The notes below the pieces were generated by a model. That model was not told where the DNA came from, did not search any database, and saw nothing but the letters and a program-made list of their open reading frames with translations. Positions 1 to 6,780 of a stretch of 9,744 nt of DNA are shown here, piece by piece (position 1 is the first letter of the stretch; each line of letters begins with the position of its first letter). Source of the DNA: Methanobacteriota archaeon (GTDB lineage: Archaea > Thermoplasmatota > Thermoplasmata > Methanomassiliicoccales > Methanomethylophilaceae); contig JAKQBQ010000080.1 of assembly GCA_029574055.1 (NCBI GenBank), forward strand, positions 1 to 9,744, read 5' to 3'. The position numbers and the translations under genes are program-made.

Positions 1-460
1 CGTTCCCGCCAATCAGCTCAGGGGGCTCCACGGCTACGAAGTCCGGCCTGAACTCAGCGACTTGAATGGAAGATTGAACGTTGTCGGCGCATACGACCGT
101 TATCAATTCCACGCTTTTGGACAATTCGACGCATTCTCCGATAAGGCTCTTGGCGATCTTGTGCTCCGAATGGTTTATCAGGGTCCCGACGGCGCCGCAT
201 CCTTTCACCATGGAGGGGGTCACCCAGCCGGTCGCGGAGCCGGCGGCGCGGGGGTCCACATTCTGGGACAGCACCGGGACCGATACGCTCCTGGCTATAA
301 GCCCCAGGCCTACGGCCGGGGGGCAGACCGTTATTGTAACGCCGGTCTCATCCGACACGGATTCGCATGCTTTTGCGAGTTCAAGGGCGCCGTCTTTCTC
401 CACTTCGCCGTATGCCTTGAAATTCACAATTATGACAGGTTTCGATACTTTCCTGGTCAA
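1..460 (-). CDS. tpiA: Triosephosphate isomerase, archaeal type (partial, 3' end outside window)
   Basis: Interconverts dihydroxyacetone phosphate and glyceraldehyde 3-phosphate in the cytoplasm. The visible 153 residues cover about two thirds of an archaeal TPI (usually about 220-230 aa); the rest lies beyond position 1. Seen in the translation: the substrate-binding strand with N13 and K15 (VNFKAY), catalytic His97 in INHSEH, and the catalytic-loop glutamate E145 in AVEPPELIGG. These are hallmark TPI residues in the short archaeal branch. No ATG, and no in-frame GTG before the conserved start of the fold, lies after the in-frame fbp stop at 473-475. TTG at 458-460 is the best start, with GAGG (471-474 on the complement) 10 nt upstream; CTG at 467-469 is a weaker alternative. 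The 12-nt gap after fbp implies one operon, and the two enzymes share substrates. Function is very secure; the exact start is less so. Confidence 0.93.
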   Translation of the reverse strand, partial: MTRKVSKPVIIVNFKAYGEVEKDGALELAKACESVSDETGVTITVCPPAVGLGLIARSVSVPVLSQNVDPRAAGSATGWVTPSMVKGCGAVGTLINHSEHKIAKSLIGECVELSKSVELITVVCADNVQSSIQVAEFRPDFVAVEPPELIGGN

Positions 461-472
461 TTCACTCAGGCC

Positions 473-1678
473 TCATTCTACATCTTTTGCGATATTCTTC
501 TTTTTCGGGCTTTTCTTCTGCCCTTCTTTGCTTTCGCCGATCTCTTTGAACCTGGTCTTCAGTTCTTTGAGGACCTCCGGCCTGGAAGTGTACTCCATTT
601 CGTCGGCCCCAAGTATGGATGGTGTGAACGGCCCCTGCGTCCTGAGGAACCTGCTCGTCTTGATCGAATTGGCGCGGGCGGTGTCGAATGTCGAGTTCCC
701 GAAGAAGTCGACCGGTATGTGGTCCCCTCTTTTGGAATTGAGCTTCTCCAGCCCCTGCAGCTTCCCATCGTTGAGCTGGAAGCCGAGGCAGCATATTCTC
801 GGAGGCCCGTCGAAATAGGTCGGGTCCGAATCCTCCGGGGAGCAGGGATAGAATGTTCCGTAGTGGGACCCCCTCATCCATCCTCCGGCTATCCACGACG
901 TCATCAGGAACGGCTGGGTATATTCCCCTACGGACGGAAGTCCGCTCTGGGTGCGGCAGATGCATACGGGATCGTCCTTGCCCACATATTTCCCTGCGGT
1001 CATGTTGAGCTTGTCCGTGGATACTACGCAGGCGGGGCCTATCCCCGACCTTGAGCATATCCTCTTTATGGCATATCTGTAAGTATCTCCCAGGAGAGCG
1101 AGGATGCTCAGCGTCTCCTCCGGAGAGGACATGACGACCTTCTTGCTGTCGAGCACATCGTGTATCTCGACGTCAAATCCCTTCTTCGCCCTTGAATCAA
1201 CGACCAATCCAGTTGTTGTGAACGGGTCAAGGAATATCCTGGAAAGTATCGGGGAATATGCGGACGGCTCGGTCTTGTCGGCTATGAAGAAGAGCATCGG
1301 CTCGGATCCCCTTTCCTCGAAGGTCATCTCTGCGGAGCCGGGGCCGGCGCCTTTGACGTTGCCCGAGAATGCATCTGTGAGAATATCTTGTCCGGCGGCA
1401 TACAGTTTCATGGATTTGGCTATCTTCGTCGCCGCCTGGAAGCAATCCCATGCTGCGCCGTGTATCTCTTTGTTGTTCTCCCCCTTGTAATGGGTCATGA
1501 AAAGATTGATGTCGTCTCCCACCCTGGTAACGTAGAAATCTTCGAGCACCCCCTGCTTCTGTTTGTCTGTCAGGATTTCTTTTGCGACCTGCATCATCGA
1601 CGGGTGCGGTCTCGAGTGTCCGACAACGGAACCCACATCCGCCTTGATGACTGAAACGGTAACTTTCTCTTTAGCCAT
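473..1678 (-). CDS. fbp: Fructose-1,6-bisphosphate aldolase/phosphatase (bifunctional, archaeal class V FBPase)
   Basis: Condenses the two triose phosphates to fructose 1,6-bisphosphate and dephosphorylates it to fructose 6-phosphate, the committed step of archaeal gluconeogenesis. The 401-residue protein has the family signatures: KADVGS with D14 and GH with H21 (metal ligands), VGDD with D55/D56, and YVGKDDPV with Y231, K234, D235 and D236. K234 is the expected Schiff-base lysine of the aldolase activity, and the EMEYTSRP block near residue 363 holds the late tyrosine that moves into the active site. A Lys-rich tail of about 20 residues extends past the conserved fold. ATG at 1676-1678 has GGTGA 4 nt upstream and a TATA-like element at 1719-1732. 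tpiA follows at 12 nt. Residue roles come from knowledge of the Sulfolobus/Thermoproteus enzymes; positions are read here. Confidence 0.97.
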   Translation of the reverse strand: MAKEKVTVSVIKADVGSVVGHSRPHPSMMQVAKEILTDKQKQGVLEDFYVTRVGDDINLFMTHYKGENNKEIHGAAWDCFQAATKIAKSMKLYAAGQDILTDAFSGNVKGAGPGSAEMTFEERGSEPMLFFIADKTEPSAYSPILSRIFLDPFTTTGLVVDSRAKKGFDVEIHDVLDSKKVVMSSPEETLSILALLGDTYRYAIKRICSRSGIGPACVVSTDKLNMTAGKYVGKDDPVCICRTQSGLPSVGEYTQPFLMTSWIAGGWMRGSHYGTFYPCSPEDSDPTYFDGPPRICCLGFQLNDGKLQGLEKLNSKRGDHIPVDFFGNSTFDTARANSIKTSRFLRTQGPFTPSILGADEMEYTSRPEVLKELKTRFKEIGESKEGQKKSPKKKNIAKDVE

Positions 1679-1682
1679 TGAT

Positions 1683-1687
1683 TCACC
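1683..1687 (-). promoter_or_regulatory. Ribosome binding site of fbp (GGTGA)
   Basis: On the complement, GGTGA lies 4 nt before the fbp ATG. It pairs with the UCACC of the archaeal 16S rRNA 3' end (AUCACCUCCU). It supports the ATG at 1676-1678 as the start. Confidence 0.6.
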
Positions 1688-1718
1688 ATTTTTCTATGTG
1701 TAGTAATCGTCTGCATTA

Positions 1719-1732
1719 TAATAATATTTATT
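1719..1732 (-). promoter_or_regulatory. TATA-box region of the fbp-tpiA operon
   Basis: The complement reads AATAAATATTATTA, the most A+T-rich block upstream of fbp. A transcript starting about 26 nt downstream would begin near 1700 and give a leader of about 20 nt that includes the GGTGA site. Inferred from spacing and composition only. Confidence 0.5.
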
Positions 1733-1793
1733 CGCAAAATGGGAAAACAACGAGAAAACATTACCGAAAAAAAGATCTTGTTGATTAGATGAA

Positions 1794-1801
1794 CTTAAAT
1801 A
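1794..1801 (+). promoter_or_regulatory. TATA box of the adhesin-like gene
   Basis: CTTAAATA matches the archaeal consensus TTTAWATA at 7 of 8 positions. Its centre is about 30 nt before GTG 1828, the same geometry as the TATA boxes of hjc and hisD in this window, so transcription should begin near 1824. A second A+T-rich block (GATATATAG, 1819-1827) is a weaker alternative that would give a start near 1850. Confidence 0.55.
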
Positions 1802-1827
1802 CTAAAACATATGTTGTGATATATAGT

Positions 1828-1975
1828 GTGAGCAGGCTTGCACTGATTAGCCAAGGGGGGCGTTTCCATAACACCGATAAAGAATAGTGTTGCGCTGTTC
1901 AAAGCGCAAAAAGGTTCATCCAATATATTCAGGATCAGCCATAGGTCTGTTGCCGCGGTTGCGGTCGTTCTGCTA
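1828..1975 (+). other. Probable true N-terminus of the adhesin-like gene, with a frame break at a G6 run
   Basis: The frame of the downstream gene stays open back to 1847 (stop TGA at 1844-1846) and encodes the charged, then hydrophobic part of a signal peptide (FRISHRSVAAVAVVLLLSVF at 1928-1987). It has no ATG, GTG or TTG until TTG 1976, which lies inside the hydrophobic core. GTG 1828 is well placed after the TATA box and has GTGAT upstream, but its frame ends at TAG 1885-1887. Removing one G from the GGGGGG run at 1855-1860 would join GTG 1828 in frame to the signal peptide and give a protein of about 1130 residues. The alternative is an ATA start at 1868, 7 nt after AAGGGGGG. The frame relations are read directly; the cause (slippage, mutation, or a consensus error) cannot be told from this sequence. 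Confidence 0.6.
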
Positions 1976-4900
1976 TTGTCTGTTTTTGCGGCATCATTCA
2001 TCTTCGTCGGTTCCGAAGATTCAAGCGCTGACCCGATCAGCGCTTCGGATGCGGCAGCTGACATATTGGCATTGCCTGATGGCGGGACGTACATTTTCAC
2101 GGGCGAGCCCGATGATGTGATAACTCTCAATATATCAGACAATAACAACAGGACCATTGACGGCGGCAATCTGCAATTGCCGGCGAACAACGGCAAATTC
2201 CATTTCTACATAACCAACACAGGTTCCGGCACGATAACGTTCGTCAACATGAACCTGGCGAACCCCGGCGGGTACGCTTCGTCCGGCGGCATGAGGATCG
2301 CCGACGGGACCTATGTCTTCGAGAACTGCACTTTCGTGGGAATGACGACCGCCGCAATAGCTTTCGGCGGCAATTCCACCGATGCCGAATTCATCAACTG
2401 CACATTCAAGGACAACACCGCCCGGGCTGTCATCCTGGCAGGCGGACAGTCCGGCGATGTGGCAGAATATACGTTCATAGATTGTCTTTTCCAAGGGAAC
2501 ACCGTGACGAACTCCGGCGGCGGAGCCATTTATGTTTGGAACTCATACTATGATCTGACCGTCACTGGCTGCATGTTCACCGGCAACAAGGCCATCGGCA
2601 CCGGCACAGCAATTTCCTCCTCCAGCCCGAACAACAGGGTCGACGGCGGTGCGATGTACATAAACGGAGACAGCCAGACCGGCTGCGTGTTGAATGTTTA
2701 CGACACATACTTTGAGAATAATTTCGCTCAGGACGACGGCGGTGCGATACTTGTAGAAGGGACAAAGACCAACACGAGCATAAGAAGCAGCATTGCGAAC
2801 TGCACGTTCTTCGGGAACACTGTTGCGGGGGCGCATTATGGGGGCTCCATAGGTATCAGTGTCGTTATCACAGACGGATCCGGCGGGGCAGTATGCTATT
2901 TCGGAATGACCGAATCCGAGGTCACGCACTGCACATTCTACAAGAACGGAATAACCAACGCATTGCCGGCAGGAGTGAGTGCAATTAACCTCGGATGCGT
3001 GGGGGGAGGCGGAGCAATCGCCGTAGACACAGACCCAGGCATTACAAATGTGCAATATCTCCCGCCGATGCCGAAGCTGACCAACAATATCTTTGTCGGG
3101 AACTTTGTCACAAGCCCGGCGTCCGCAGGTTCTATCAGCACGATCAACTCCGTCACAGGCGGCGCACTGAACAATGTGAAAGAACGCTCAAAAACGGGGA
3201 ACATATTCATATTCCCTCTTGCCGACGCAGATAACCAGGCTCTCTTGCAGGGAATGGATCCCCGTCTGTTCGAGAACAACGGGAACATTGGATACGACAA
3301 CGGCAATTGGGACACATACGGCAACTCGAAACCGAACACCTACACCAACAACGGCATCAGCACAAGCGGGGGAATAGTTGTAAAGAACATATTCGCCGAC
3401 TATAACGGAACCGCATACAATGGCGACCCGAACACTGCGCTGCCTACCGAGTACGGAGATGCTGTGGGAGCATCCGGCAGCACCGTTTACAAAAAATGCT
3501 TCATCGTAAGCCCCACATCCAACGAATTGTACCGCGGCGGGTCTGTGCCGTATGCGGTGGAGGTCCCGTACGATGTGCTTGGGAACAAGCGCGACACATT
3601 CCCCAACGCCGGAGCGGTCGAGATATATTGGACGCTGTTCAACCCGGGCGCGGGTGCGGATTGGACAAGCGCGGTGCCCTCGGAGGTAGAGAACCCGGAC
3701 GTTTCGGCAGGATCCTATCCTGTGATCATGAGCCTGGCGTTCAACACCAACAGAAGCTACTATGTGATGACCGAGATCGGGATACCGCATTCTCCCTCGG
3801 GGGATCTCGTCGCGATGCCTCGTTCGGCAATAGAGCATTCCGATCCGTTCTACGGGTTCCAAGGATGGCGCAGCAGCATTCCCGACCTGAATTGGAGCGG
3901 ATATGCGGATTGGGCTGCGGGGAACGGTTTCACCGAAACCACTGTCTCGGATTTCCTCAACACCCATCCGGTGTCCGACCTGCCTAAGGAAGCTTTTCCT
4001 CTTTACCAGCCCGGAGAACTGTTCCTTTCAACGAAGCAGACGCTGACCGCCGATTGGGTGCAGTATCTCTTCAGAATGGATTTCGATCTCAATTACGGCA
4101 CCCTTCCCAACTGGTATAATTCATCTGAACCCGGCATAGAGGCGCCGAGGCTGAATATACCGGGAGGAAGCACCGTTGCAGCGCCGTTAGAGCCTCAACG
4201 TGCAGGTTATCTGTTCGGCGGCTGGTTCACAGATGCCGCATGCACCCAAGCCTGGAACTTCGATTCCGATGCCGTTGAAGGGGATGTTCTGCTTTATGCG
4301 GAGTGGATCCTTATCACGTACACAGTGACATACCACAACAGCGGCGCAAGCAGCGGCGCTCCTCCCGTAGACGGGAACAGCCCGTATCTGCCGGCGGCGG
4401 ACGTCTCGGTCTTAGGAAGCGGAACGCTGAAAAGGACCGGATTCACTTTTGAAGGATGGAGCACGGTCCCGGGCGATTCCTCCCCGATATACGTTATGGG
4501 GGATGTGTTCGCCATCAACGGCGATGTTGATCTCTATCCCGTGTGGAAATCCTCTCCCGGCGGCGGGGGAGGAGGCGGGGGAGGAGGCGGCGGGGATCAG
4601 GAACCGAAGACCTCCTACTTCATCTACGCAAGCTCCGACGACGGGTCGTGGATAGACCCCGAAGGGACCGTGGCGGTCATAGAGGGAAGCAGCTGCACAT
4701 TCACGTTCGCTGCCGATGATGGGTATGCTGTCATTGCCGTTATCATCGACGGTGTGGAATATCCGGAGCTCATAGGCGCCGGATCGTACACCTTCAGCAA
4801 CATCATGAGCGACCACAACATATCCGTCAAGTCTACTGTTACAGCGGGAGGAGACCCCGGCGGTAAGGATGGTAGCGGAAAGGACAACTGGTCCCCTCTG

Positions 4901-5221
4901 AACCTCATATGCGCGGTCATAGCGCTGTTCGCCGGGATCATCGGAGTGGTCGCGGGAAGGAACAGGGTCAAGGAGGATGACGATAACGTCGAGAAGAAAC
5001 AAAGATCGAGGTCGGCCATGATACTGAGGGCGCTCGGCCTGGTGTTGGGGATAGTATCGATCATCGTATTCTTCCTGACAGAGGACTGGACGCTTCCGCC
5101 GACCCCCATCGACGAGTGGACGCTGCTCATGTTCATCCTGCTCCTTGCGGGAGTGATCGCAACGCTGGTCAGCTTCCGCTTCGATGAGCCAGATGAAGAA
5201 TACTCGGAACAAGAAGAGTGA
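1976..5221 (+). CDS. Adhesin-like surface protein: beta-helix, Listeria-Bacteroides repeats, Gly linker, three C-terminal TM helices
   Basis: Probable exported, membrane-anchored adhesin; the ligand is unknown. The coordinates start at the first canonical in-frame start (TTG), but the signal peptide begins further upstream. Domains by residue of this 1081-aa frame: end of signal peptide (1-12); an Asn/Gly-rich right-handed beta-helix (about 40-500) with FxxN motifs (FKDN, FQGN, FTGN, FENN, FFGN, FYKN, FVGN) and six GGA motifs (GGAI, GGAM, GGAV, GGAL), as in chlamydial Pmp-type repeats; a degenerate GFQGW...LTADW unit (about 600-695); two Listeria-Bacteroides (InlB B-type) repeats (about 698-776, ending LLYAEW, and 781-857, ending LYPVWK); 12 consecutive Gly (862-873); a small beta domain (about 880-956); then three predicted TM helices (about 975-994, 1014-1035, 1047-1066) and an acidic tail. 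It is transcribed divergently from fbp and is probably monocistronic, with a hairpin terminator after it. Family assignment is by motif; the binding function is inferred. Confidence 0.9.
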   Translation: MSVFAASFIFVGSEDSSADPISASDAAADILALPDGGTYIFTGEPDDVITLNISDNNNRTIDGGNLQLPANNGKFHFYITNTGSGTITFVNMNLANPGGYASSGGMRIADGTYVFENCTFVGMTTAAIAFGGNSTDAEFINCTFKDNTARAVILAGGQSGDVAEYTFIDCLFQGNTVTNSGGGAIYVWNSYYDLTVTGCMFTGNKAIGTGTAISSSSPNNRVDGGAMYINGDSQTGCVLNVYDTYFENNFAQDDGGAILVEGTKTNTSIRSSIANCTFFGNTVAGAHYGGSIGISVVITDGSGGAVCYFGMTESEVTHCTFYKNGITNALPAGVSAINLGCVGGGGAIAVDTDPGITNVQYLPPMPKLTNNIFVGNFVTSPASAGSISTINSVTGGALNNVKERSKTGNIFIFPLADADNQALLQGMDPRLFENNGNIGYDNGNWDTYGNSKPNTYTNNGISTSGGIVVKNIFADYNGTAYNGDPNTALPTEYGDAVGASGSTVYKKCFIVSPTSNELYRGGSVPYAVEVPYDVLGNKRDTFPNAGAVEIYWTLFNPGAGADWTSAVPSEVENPDVSAGSYPVIMSLAFNTNRSYYVMTEIGIPHSPSGDLVAMPRSAIEHSDPFYGFQGWRSSIPDLNWSGYADWAAGNGFTETTVSDFLNTHPVSDLPKEAFPLYQPGELFLSTKQTLTADWVQYLFRMDFDLNYGTLPNWYNSSEPGIEAPRLNIPGGSTVAAPLEPQRAGYLFGGWFTDAACTQAWNFDSDAVEGDVLLYAEWILITYTVTYHNSGASSGAPPVDGNSPYLPAADVSVLGSGTLKRTGFTFEGWSTVPGDSSPIYVMGDVFAINGDVDLYPVWKSSPGGGGGGGGGGGGDQEPKTSYFIYASSDDGSWIDPEGTVAVIEGSSCTFTFAADDGYAVIAVIIDGVEYPELIGAGSYTFSNIMSDHNISVKSTVTAGGDPGGKDGSGKDNWSPLNLICAVIALFAGIIGVVAGRNRVKEDDDNVEKKQRSRSAMILRALGLVLGIVSIIVFFLTEDWTLPPTPIDEWTLLMFILLLAGVIATLVSFRFDEPDEEYSEQEE
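4559..4594 (+). repeat. Poly-glycine tract with a 12-nt tandem unit
   Basis: GGCGGGGGAGGA occurs twice in tandem (4562-4573, 4574-4585) and begins a third time (GGCGG, 4586-4590). The tract encodes 12 consecutive glycines linking the second Listeria-Bacteroides repeat to the following beta domain. The unit is a multiple of three, so gain or loss of copies would change linker length without breaking the frame. Confidence 0.85.
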
Positions 5222-5237
5222 AACGCCATCTAAACAC

Positions 5238-5267
5238 CCGTCCTTCGGGACGGAACCCTTATTTTTT
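5238..5267 (+). terminator. UUCG-loop hairpin terminator after the adhesin-like gene
   Basis: CCGTCC (5238-5243), loop TTCG, GGACGG (5248-5253) form a perfect 6-bp stem closed by the very stable C(UUCG)G tetraloop. CCCTTATTTTTTAT follows. It lies 16 nt after the TGA at 5219-5221. In archaea the T-rich tract is probably the main signal. Confidence 0.6.
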
Positions 5268-5283
5268 ATCCTCAGATGTGAAG

Positions 5284-5293
5284 TTATTTATTA
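5284..5293 (+). promoter_or_regulatory. TATA-like promoter element of aspS
   Basis: TTATTTATTA lies about 34 nt (centre) before the aspS ATG, predicting a transcript start near 5313-5316 and a very short leader. No strong Shine-Dalgarno is present, which fits a short-leader or near-leaderless mRNA. Confidence 0.45.
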
Positions 5294-5321
5294 TAGGCAG
5301 GTCTAATCAGGCATGTTGTAA

Positions 5322-6626
5322 ATGACCTCCATCAAAGACTCGGGCAACATCAGCAAAGAAGACGGGATCGTAACAGTGAAAGGATGGGTCCAGGACATAA
5401 GGAACCTCGGCGGCATATCTTTCATAACCCTTAGGGACAGACACGGAACATTACAGATAACCATGCCTAAGAAGAAGATCGATCCCGATCTCTTCGAATC
5501 GCTCACCAGATTATCCAGGGAATCCGTCATAGCGGTCACCGGGGAAGTAAAAGAAAGCAACCAGACAGCCTTGGGAGTGGAGGTCATACCGACAGCATTC
5601 GAACTTTGCAGCGAAGCGGGTGTGCCTCTCCCGATGGGCGTCGTTGATAAGGTCAACGTGGAGATGGACACCCGCCTGAACAATAGATTCATGGATCTGA
5701 GGAAACCGGAGGTCAAAGCCGTGTTCGAGATAAGGTCCATGGTCATCGGGCTCATTTCCGAAGCTATGGCGAAGAACGGCTTCGTTAACATCAACACCCC
5801 GAAGATCGTCGCATCCGGAGCGGAAGGGGGCGCGACGCTGTTCAGCGTCGATTATTTCGGCAAGCCGGCATATCTTGCGCAGAGCCCCCAGCTTTACAAG
5901 CAGATGCTGATGTCCACCGGCCTCGACAGGGTGTTCGAGATCGGCCCGGCATTCAGAGCGGAGCATTCGAACACCAACCGCCACGTCACCGAGTTCATAT
6001 CCTTCGACGGAGAGATGGCCTGGATAAACAAAGAGGAGGATGTGATGGCCATGATCGAAGAGGCCATCGACTACGTTCTTGTGAACCTCAAAGAAAGAGG
6101 AAAGAAACATCTTGAGGTCCTCGGAAAAGAAATAACCGTTCCAAAGAGGCCGTATCCCCTCCTGACGTACACAGAATGCCTGAAGATGGCGGTCGACCGC
6201 GGCCTTCCCCTCAAGGACGGGGACGACCTTGGGACCGAAGGGGAAAAGATAATAGGCGACATCATGGCCGAGAAGGGGAACGATCTGTATTTCATCATAG
6301 AATATCCCGAAGAGGCAAAGCCGTTCTACATAATGGAAAAAGAGGGTACAGGCCTCTCATTCTCATTCGATCTGGATTACAAAGGCCAGGAAATATCGTC
6401 CGGAGGCCAGAGGGAGCATAGATATCCGGAACTTGTGAAGAGGATGGAGAAGAAAGGTCTGGATCCGAACGACTTCGAATCCTATCTCAACGCTTTCAGA
6501 TACGGCATGCCTCCCCACGGAGGATGGGGGATAGGAGTGGACCGCCTGGTGGCGAAGATCCTCGACCTTCCGAACGTAAGAGAGGCCATACTTTTCCCGA
6601 GGGATATAGGCAGGCTTTCCCCCTGA
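5322..6626 (+). CDS. aspS: Aspartyl-tRNA synthetase, archaeal type
   Basis: Charges tRNA with aspartate in the cytoplasm; class IIb synthetase, 434 residues, the usual archaeal length without the bacterial insertion domain. The N-terminal OB-fold anticodon-binding domain spans about 1-105 (VTVKGWVQDIRNLGG and FITLRDRHG). Catalytic core: motif 1 around FMDLRKPEVKAVFEIR to TPKI (P160), the flipping loop SGAEGGATLF (165-174), the QSPQLYKQ block (187-194), motif 2 FEIGPAFRAE with R212, and motif 3 GGWGIGVDRL with R408, then the conserved LFPRDIGRLSP end. Residue 24 is Gln where, from memory of the family, discriminating archaeal AspRS have Trp and non-discriminating ones often His, so specificity for tRNA-Asp versus tRNA-Asn is uncertain. 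The upstream ATG at 5313 reaches a stop after two codons, which supports ATG 5322. Confidence 0.98.
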   Translation: MTSIKDSGNISKEDGIVTVKGWVQDIRNLGGISFITLRDRHGTLQITMPKKKIDPDLFESLTRLSRESVIAVTGEVKESNQTALGVEVIPTAFELCSEAGVPLPMGVVDKVNVEMDTRLNNRFMDLRKPEVKAVFEIRSMVIGLISEAMAKNGFVNINTPKIVASGAEGGATLFSVDYFGKPAYLAQSPQLYKQMLMSTGLDRVFEIGPAFRAEHSNTNRHVTEFISFDGEMAWINKEEDVMAMIEEAIDYVLVNLKERGKKHLEVLGKEITVPKRPYPLLTYTECLKMAVDRGLPLKDGDDLGTEGEKIIGDIMAEKGNDLYFIIEYPEEAKPFYIMEKEGTGLSFSFDLDYKGQEISSGGQREHRYPELVKRMEKKGLDPNDFESYLNAFRYGMPPHGGWGIGVDRLVAKILDLPNVREAILFPRDIGRLSP

Positions 6627-6627
6627 T

Positions 6628-6652
6628 GTCCACTTTCGGTCACCCCCCTCAT
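6628..6652 (+). repeat. Shared upstream element, copy 1 (core TCCACTTTCGG, 6629-6639)
   Basis: GTCCACTTTCGG followed by a C-rich block (TCACCCCCCT), starting just after the aspS stop and ending a few bases before the TATA-like element of the methyltransferase. The same core with a C-rich block lies before the hjc TATA box (8578-8604), and the core alone lies at 8419-8429. Candidate operator; could instead be a 3'-end signal of aspS. Confidence 0.6.
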
Positions 6653-6654
6653 AG

Positions 6655-6663
6655 CTTAATATA
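6655..6663 (+). promoter_or_regulatory. TATA box of the methyltransferase gene
   Basis: CTTAATATA resembles TTTAWATA and is the only such element between aspS and the methyltransferase. It predicts a transcript start near 6686, leaving a leader of about 95 nt. That leader holds a perfect AGGAGG at 6699-6704 with no start codon at a usable distance, and small open frames at 6691-6753 and 6740-6784. Confidence 0.5.
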
Positions 6664-6780
6664 CTCTTTCGTTCGATAAAGAATCCACGCGTGCACTTAG
6701 GAGGAAGGCGCGCCGGAGGCCGCAGAAGGCATCGACTGAGTGTGGGAACATAGGATCGATGATCTGGAGAAGTTAGGACT

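Noticed and set aside
62..1058. Long open frames on the plus strand opposite tpiA and fbp
   Set aside because: They lie antisense to two clearly conserved enzymes, have no family motifs and read as Arg/Gly/His-rich low-quality protein, typical of shadows in moderately G+C-rich DNA.
1868..1870. ATA as start codon of the adhesin
   Set aside because: It has a G-rich Shine-Dalgarno-like stretch 7 nt upstream, but ATA initiation is very rare. The G6 frame break with GTG 1828 explains the promoter spacing better; kept only as an alternative.
3188..5229. Open frames of 200-266 codons on the minus strand inside the adhesin gene
   Set aside because: They mirror the real gene, carry no recognisable domain and lack convincing start signals.
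6640..6780. tRNA or snoRNA-like gene after aspS
   Set aside because: GTTCGA at 6671 and GATGA/CTGA-like boxes occur, but no acceptor pairing, no CCA-like end and no properly ordered C/D boxes were found.
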